This document shows, in pieces, positions 14,746 to 18,272 of a DNA stretch of 18,272 nt; position 1 is the first letter of the stretch; the number at the start of each line of letters is the position of its first letter. Location: assembly GCA_021779335.1 (NCBI GenBank), contig JAJYAW010000013.1:1-18272 (forward strand), given 5' to 3'. Source of the stretch: Myxococcales bacterium. Lineage in GTDB: Bacteria > Myxococcota > Myxococcia > Myxococcales > Anaeromyxobacteraceae. The notes beneath the pieces are model-generated. The model did no database searches. It worked only from the letters and a program-made list of their open reading frames with translations, and was not told the origin of the DNA. A program made the translations under genes and the position numbers.

Positions 14746-17214
14746 TCAGGGAAGCAGGAAGTTGACGAGGACCACCACCAGCGCGCCGCCGAGCGCGCCG
14801 TACAGGTAGGTCTGGATGCGGCCGGTCTGGAGGTGGCGCAGCGAGCGGCCGGCGCCCTGGGTGATGCTGGCCACCGCGTTGACCGCGCCGTCGACCAGGT
14901 AGCGGTCGATGGCGCCGTCGATGCTGGCCACGAAGCGGGTGACGGTGCCGGCCAGGTTGACCAGGCCGTCGAGGATGCGGCCGTCGAACCAGGAGAGGCC
15001 CCGGCTGAGCGCCTGGAAGGGCGCGATCACCACGGCGGCGTAGAGCTCGTCCACGTAGTACTTGTTGAAGACGGTGGTCCAGACGCCCTTCCAGCGCTCG
15101 ATCATCGCCAGCAGGGCCTGCTCGTTCCGGTTGTCCTTGTAGACGGCCCGGGCGGCCACGAAGCCCACCGTGGCGGCCAGGACGCCCAGCCCCTGGAAGA
15201 GCCACTCCATGGCGTGGGGCATCTCCGGCCAGTGCACCTCGGCGAGCAGGACCGGCTCGAGCCAGTGCTCCAGCACCGGCGGCACGTGGCTCCAGAGCAT
15301 CGGGATGCCCAGGAAGAGCGTCAGCACCGAGCCGGCGGCCAGGATGGCCAGCACCACGGTGATCTGCCAGGGCGACTCGTGCGGGACGCCGCCGTGGTGC
15401 CCGCCGTGGGCGTCGTCGTGGGCGTCGGGCTCGTCGTGCTCGTCGTGGGGCGCGGCCGCGTGGGCCCCGTGCGCCGGGGCGGCGTGGGCGTCGGCGTGAC
15501 CGTGGGCCGCGGGGGCGTGGGCCACCTTGGCGGCCGCCGCCGGCGCGTGCGCCACCGCCGCGTGGGCGTCGCCGTGGCCGGTGTCGCCGCGGTACTCGCC
15601 GGTGAACGTCATGTAGTACGAGCGGTACATGTAGAAGCTGGTGCCGGTGGCGGCGATGAGGCCGATGACGTAGATGGCCGGGCCCAGCCAGGGCGTGGGC
15701 GTCCCGAAGAGCGCCAGGTGGTGGCTGGTGAAGGCCTTCCAGAGGATCTCGTCCTTGGAGAAGAAGCCGTTGGCCACCGGGAAGCCGGCGATGGCCACCG
15801 TGGCGATGAGGTAGGTCCACCGCGTGACGGGCATGTACTTCTGGAGGCCGCCCATCTTCCGCATGTCCTGCTCGTGGTGGCAGCCCAGGATGACCGAGCC
15901 GGACCCGAGGAAGAGGGTGGCCTTGAAGAAGGCGTGCGTCAGCAGGTGGTAGACGCCGGCCCAGTAGGCGCCGGTGCCCACGCCGATGAACATGAAGCCC
16001 AGCTGCGACACCGTCGAGTAGGCCAGCACCTTCTTGATGTCGTACTGGAAGAAGCCGATGGAGGCGGCGAAGATGGCGGTGACGGCGCCGATGAGCGCCA
16101 CCCAGCCCATGGCGCTGGGGGAGAGGACGAAGAGGAAGTTGAGCCGGGCCACCATGTAGACGCCGGCGGTGACCATGGTGGCGGCGTGGATGAGGGCCGA
16201 GACCGGGGTCGGGCCGGCCATGGCGTCGGGGAGCCAGACGTAGAGCGGCAGCTGGGCGCTCTTCCCCATGGCGCCCACGAAGAGGAGCATGCCGATGAGG
16301 GTGAGCAGCGAGACGCCCCACACGGTGGAGTTGACCAGGTGCTCCTTCACGCCGGTCGCCTCGATGACCACCTGGTCGCGGAGCTCGCGGAAGTTCATGG
16401 TCGGGCCGACCTTGACCCCGTGCACCGGCGGGGCGAGCGCCGCCGACTGGGCGGCGGTGGTCGCCGCGGCCATGGTGTTCAGCTCGGCGCTGGGCGTGTA
16501 GCTGGTGTTGCGCAGGACGCCGGGGCGCGCCTGCCAGGCCCCGCCCAGGCCCCAGAAGAGCAGCATCAGGCCGACGATGAAGCCGAAGTCGCCGAAGCGG
16601 TTGACCACGAAGGCCTTCATGCCCGCCGCGGCCTTCTCCTTGTCCTGGTACCAGAAGGCGATGAGCAGGTAGGAGGCCAGGCCCACGCCCTCCCACCCGA
16701 AGAACATCACCGCGAAGTTGTCGCCCATGACCAGCAGCAGCATCGCGAAGATGAAGAGGTTCAGGTACGAGAAGAAGCGCCAGTAGGCCGGCTCCTCCGC
16801 CATGTACCCGATGGAGAAGACGTGGATGAGGGTGCCGACCCCGGTGACGATCAGCACCATCATCATGGACAGCTGGTCCAGGGCGAAGGCGAAGTCCACC
16901 GAGAGCCGCCCGGCCGTCAGCATGTTCCAGAGCGTCTGCTGGAGGAAGCGGTCCTCGCTGGGCAGGGCCTTGAGCTGGAAGAAGGCGTAGACGGCCACCG
17001 CGAAGGAGGCCGCCATGGCGGTCACCGCGATGGAGTGGACGAGCTGCTTGCCGCGGCCGCCCTTCTGGCCCGGCTTCTCGCCGAAGAGCCCCTGGAGCTT
17101 CCAGCCGAGGACGGCGTTGATGGTCGCGCCGATGAGCGGGAAGAGCGGGATGAGCCAGAGGTACGAGACCTGGCTCACCACGACCGGCACGAGCTCTGAC
17201 GTGGCGTGTTCCAT
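14746..17214 (-). CDS. nuoL: NADH-quinone oxidoreductase subunit L, long form
   Basis: NuoL is the distal antiporter-like subunit that also carries the long lateral helix along the membrane arm. The core is intact: FFGWEGVGLASYLLI with Glu175, GKSAQLPLYVWLPDAMAGPTP with Lys318, and HAATMVTAGVY. The C-terminal region (about 670-822) should hold the lateral helix and last TM. At 822 residues it is far longer than the roughly 610-residue E. coli protein. Two insertions explain part of this: residues about 230-293, Ala/Thr-rich, between TM6 and TM7; and residues 547-612, with 16 His mixed with Ala, Asp and Gly, between FYMYRSYYMTFTGEY and the next TM. ATG 17214 begins 1 nt after the nuoK stop (TGA-C-ATG), so translation is coupled. 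Confidence 0.96.
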   Translation of the reverse strand: MEHATSELVPVVVSQVSYLWLIPLFPLIGATINAVLGWKLQGLFGEKPGQKGGRGKQLVHSIAVTAMAASFAVAVYAFFQLKALPSEDRFLQQTLWNMLTAGRLSVDFAFALDQLSMMMVLIVTGVGTLIHVFSIGYMAEEPAYWRFFSYLNLFIFAMLLLVMGDNFAVMFFGWEGVGLASYLLIAFWYQDKEKAAAGMKAFVVNRFGDFGFIVGLMLLFWGLGGAWQARPGVLRNTSYTPSAELNTMAAATTAAQSAALAPPVHGVKVGPTMNFRELRDQVVIEATGVKEHLVNSTVWGVSLLTLIGMLLFVGAMGKSAQLPLYVWLPDAMAGPTPVSALIHAATMVTAGVYMVARLNFLFVLSPSAMGWVALIGAVTAIFAASIGFFQYDIKKVLAYSTVSQLGFMFIGVGTGAYWAGVYHLLTHAFFKATLFLGSGSVILGCHHEQDMRKMGGLQKYMPVTRWTYLIATVAIAGFPVANGFFSKDEILWKAFTSHHLALFGTPTPWLGPAIYVIGLIAATGTSFYMYRSYYMTFTGEYRGDTGHGDAHAAVAHAPAAAAKVAHAPAAHGHADAHAAPAHGAHAAAPHDEHDEPDAHDDAHGGHHGGVPHESPWQITVVLAILAAGSVLTLFLGIPMLWSHVPPVLEHWLEPVLLAEVHWPEMPHAMEWLFQGLGVLAATVGFVAARAVYKDNRNEQALLAMIERWKGVWTTVFNKYYVDELYAAVVIAPFQALSRGLSWFDGRILDGLVNLAGTVTRFVASIDGAIDRYLVDGAVNAVASITQGAGRSLRHLQTGRIQTYLYGALGGALVVVLVNFLLP

Positions 17215-17215
17215 G

Positions 17216-17524
17216 TCACTCCCGCATCAGGTCCGCGGCGCGGACGTCGATGGTCTTGAAGGTCTGGAAGACGGCGAGGACGATGGCCAGGCCCACGGCC
17301 GCCTCGGCGGCCGCCAGCACGATGACGAAGAGGGCGAAGATCTGGCCGGAGATGCCGCCGACCACGTAGTGGTTGAAGGCGGCGAAGTTGATGTTGGCGC
17401 CGTTGAGGATGAGCTCGACGCCCATGAGGACGCCGACGGCGTTGCGCCGGGTGGCCACCGTCACCAGCCCGAAGCTGAAGAGCAGGGCGCCGACGGCCAG
17501 GAAGTGCGAGAGGGAGATCTGCAT
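17216..17524 (-). CDS. nuoK: NADH-quinone oxidoreductase subunit K
   Basis: The 102-residue protein has normal NuoK length and three TM helices. It contains the two glutamates needed for proton transfer in complex I: Glu37 in LMGVELILNGANINF and Glu74 in LAAAEAAVGLAIVLA. A GGAGAAG Shine-Dalgarno lies just before the ATG. It sits 16 nt after nuoJ and 1 nt before nuoL, in the usual JKLMN order. Confidence 0.97.
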   Translation of the reverse strand: MQISLSHFLAVGALLFSFGLVTVATRRNAVGVLMGVELILNGANINFAAFNHYVVGGISGQIFALFVIVLAAAEAAVGLAIVLAVFQTFKTIDVRAADLMRE

Positions 17525-17540
17525 GGTCTTCTCCAGGGCC

Positions 17541-18176
17541 TCAGTCGGCCTTGATCTCCTTGCGGGCGATGACGACGGCGCCGACCAGGGTGGCCAGCAG
17601 CACGAGCGAGGCCACCTCGAACGGCAGGAGCCACCGGGTGAGGAACCCGTCGCCGATGGCGGCGGTGGTGTGGAGGGCCGGGCCGGGATCCTGGACGGCG
17701 AAGGGGGTCACCGTGGCCACCGCCAGCAGCACCGGGGCCACCGCCAGGAAGAGCAGCGTGGCGCCGAAGAGGCCGACGCTGGCGTTGGAGACCTTCACCT
17801 CGGTGATGCGGTTGGTCAGCATCACCGCGAAGAGGATGAGCACCAGCACGCCGCCGATGTAGACGAGGAGCTGGGTCACGGCCAGGAAGTCGGCCGCCAG
17901 GAAGACGTAGAGCGCGCCGGCGCCGAGGAGCGCCATGAGGAGCCCGATGGCGCTGTAGAGGATGTTCCTGGAGAGCGCCACGCCCGCCGCGCCGGCCACC
18001 GTCAGGCCGGCCAGGGCGTAGAAGAGGACGTCGGGGAGGGTGAGCGGTCCCACGGCGCGCGGGCCCACGGCCTGCTCGGCGGGCCCGATGGCCAGGCGGG
18101 ACATGAGGACGACGAAGGCGATGGTGAGCGCGGCCCCGGCGATCCAGCCGAGCAGCTTGCCCAGGGTGAGCTTCAT
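17541..18176 (-). CDS. nuoJ: NADH-quinone oxidoreductase subunit J with an extra N-terminal helix
   Basis: The NuoJ core is recognisable from about residue 47 (LPDVLFYALAGLTVAGAAG), through LYSAIGLLMALLGAGALYVFLAADFLAV and the TM3 region QLLVYIGGVLVLILFAVML, which forms the pi-bulge helix that couples quinone chemistry to pumping. The protein has 211 residues, against about 165-185 in most relatives. The extra 46 residues at the N-terminus include a hydrophobic segment (about 8-27). The start ATG 18176 overlaps the stop of the upstream gene (ATGA), which supports it. A start inside the frame that would remove the extension is not supported by a Shine-Dalgarno. Confidence 0.95.
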   Translation of the reverse strand: MKLTLGKLLGWIAGAALTIAFVVLMSRLAIGPAEQAVGPRAVGPLTLPDVLFYALAGLTVAGAAGVALSRNILYSAIGLLMALLGAGALYVFLAADFLAVTQLLVYIGGVLVLILFAVMLTNRITEVKVSNASVGLFGATLLFLAVAPVLLAVATVTPFAVQDPGPALHTTAAIGDGFLTRWLLPFEVASLVLLATLVGAVVIARKEIKAD

Positions 18177-18272
18177 GGCGTTCCCTCCGTCTTGGGGGCG
18201 GCGGCCGGGGCCGGCGCGGGGGCGTCGGCGGCCGGCTTGGTGGCCGGAGCCGGGGCAGGGGCGGCCGGAGCG
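18173..18272 (-). CDS. nuoI: C-terminal end of the gene upstream of nuoJ, presumably nuoI (5' part outside window)
   Basis: An open frame enters from the right edge and ends at TGA (18175-18173), overlapping the nuoJ ATG. Only the last 32 residues are visible: an Ala/Pro-rich tail with a few Lys, Asp and Glu, ending PKTEGTP. The assignment to nuoI rests only on the usual nuoHIJKLMN order, because no Fe-S motif lies inside the window. Standard NuoI has no such tail, so this would be an added disordered C-terminus. Confidence 0.6.
   Translation of the reverse strand, partial: APAAPAPAPATKPAADAPAPAPAAAPKTEGTP

Noticed and set aside
15379..15576. A microsatellite or mobile insert in nuoL
   Set aside because: The region stays in frame, uses varied codons for His, Ala and Gly, and has no direct repeats flanking it, so it reads as protein-coding loop expansion.
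14726..16696. An N-terminal extension of nuoM through nuoL
   Set aside because: The conserved NuoM N-terminus begins at ATG 14725 with its own Shine-Dalgarno; the upstream part is an out-of-frame reading of nuoL.
14833..17199. A 788-residue plus-strand frame antisense to nuoL
   Set aside because: It is rich in Glu, His, Asp and Val, as expected from reading Ala/Leu-rich membrane codons backward. NuoL on the other strand is unambiguous.

Overview
The window is a chromosomal segment of very high GC content. Its codons are strongly GC-ending, so most genes carry long open antisense shadow frames. Three things point to Myxococcota, most likely an Anaeromyxobacter-like bacterium: a Cys-rich surface protein with MopE-type motifs and a MYXO-CTERM-like C-terminal signal, a CPBP-type protease divergent from it, and a non-DnaK Hsp70 paired with a J protein. 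The placement is an inference from gene content; no marker gene that fixes taxonomy is present.

Layout. (1) 1-3388, minus: a large secreted protein, cut by the window's left edge inside its C-terminal sorting signal. (2) 3521-4330, plus: a CPBP/Rce1-type glutamic intramembrane protease, divergent from gene 1 and a candidate myxosortase. (3) 4378-5427, plus: an HD-domain dGTPase, apparently with a leaderless mRNA. (4) 5520-8245, plus: an operon of a lidless Hsp70, a J-domain/TPR protein and a CvpA-like membrane protein, behind a good sigma70-type promoter and closed by a GC hairpin. (5) 8333-9355, plus: a bacterial deoxyhypusine synthase homologue. (6) 9454-9930, minus: an Rrf2-family regulator with three Cys, convergent with (5) and divergent from (7), 10005-10835, a PHP-domain phosphoesterase. 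An 18-bp inverted repeat lies between (6) and (7). (8) 10900-11388, minus: a small CoA-binding-domain protein with a TTG start. (9) 11490-18272, minus: the distal half of a complex I operon in the order nuoI(end)-J-K-L-M-N, ending in a hairpin terminator.

How they work together. The nuo genes encode the membrane arm of the proton-pumping NADH:quinone oxidoreductase. NuoL and NuoM carry His-rich loop insertions, NuoJ an extra N-terminal membrane helix and the gene upstream of nuoJ (presumably nuoI) an Ala/Pro-rich tail, so this complex I is decorated compared with the E. coli form. Genes 1 and 2 could be a substrate and processing-enzyme pair. The Hsp70, J and CvpA-like genes form a chaperone unit probably linked to the membrane. 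The remaining genes look like single housekeeping or regulatory genes.

There is no gene-free stretch longer than about 130 bases. I saw no tRNA, rRNA, CRISPR array, insertion sequence or attachment site.
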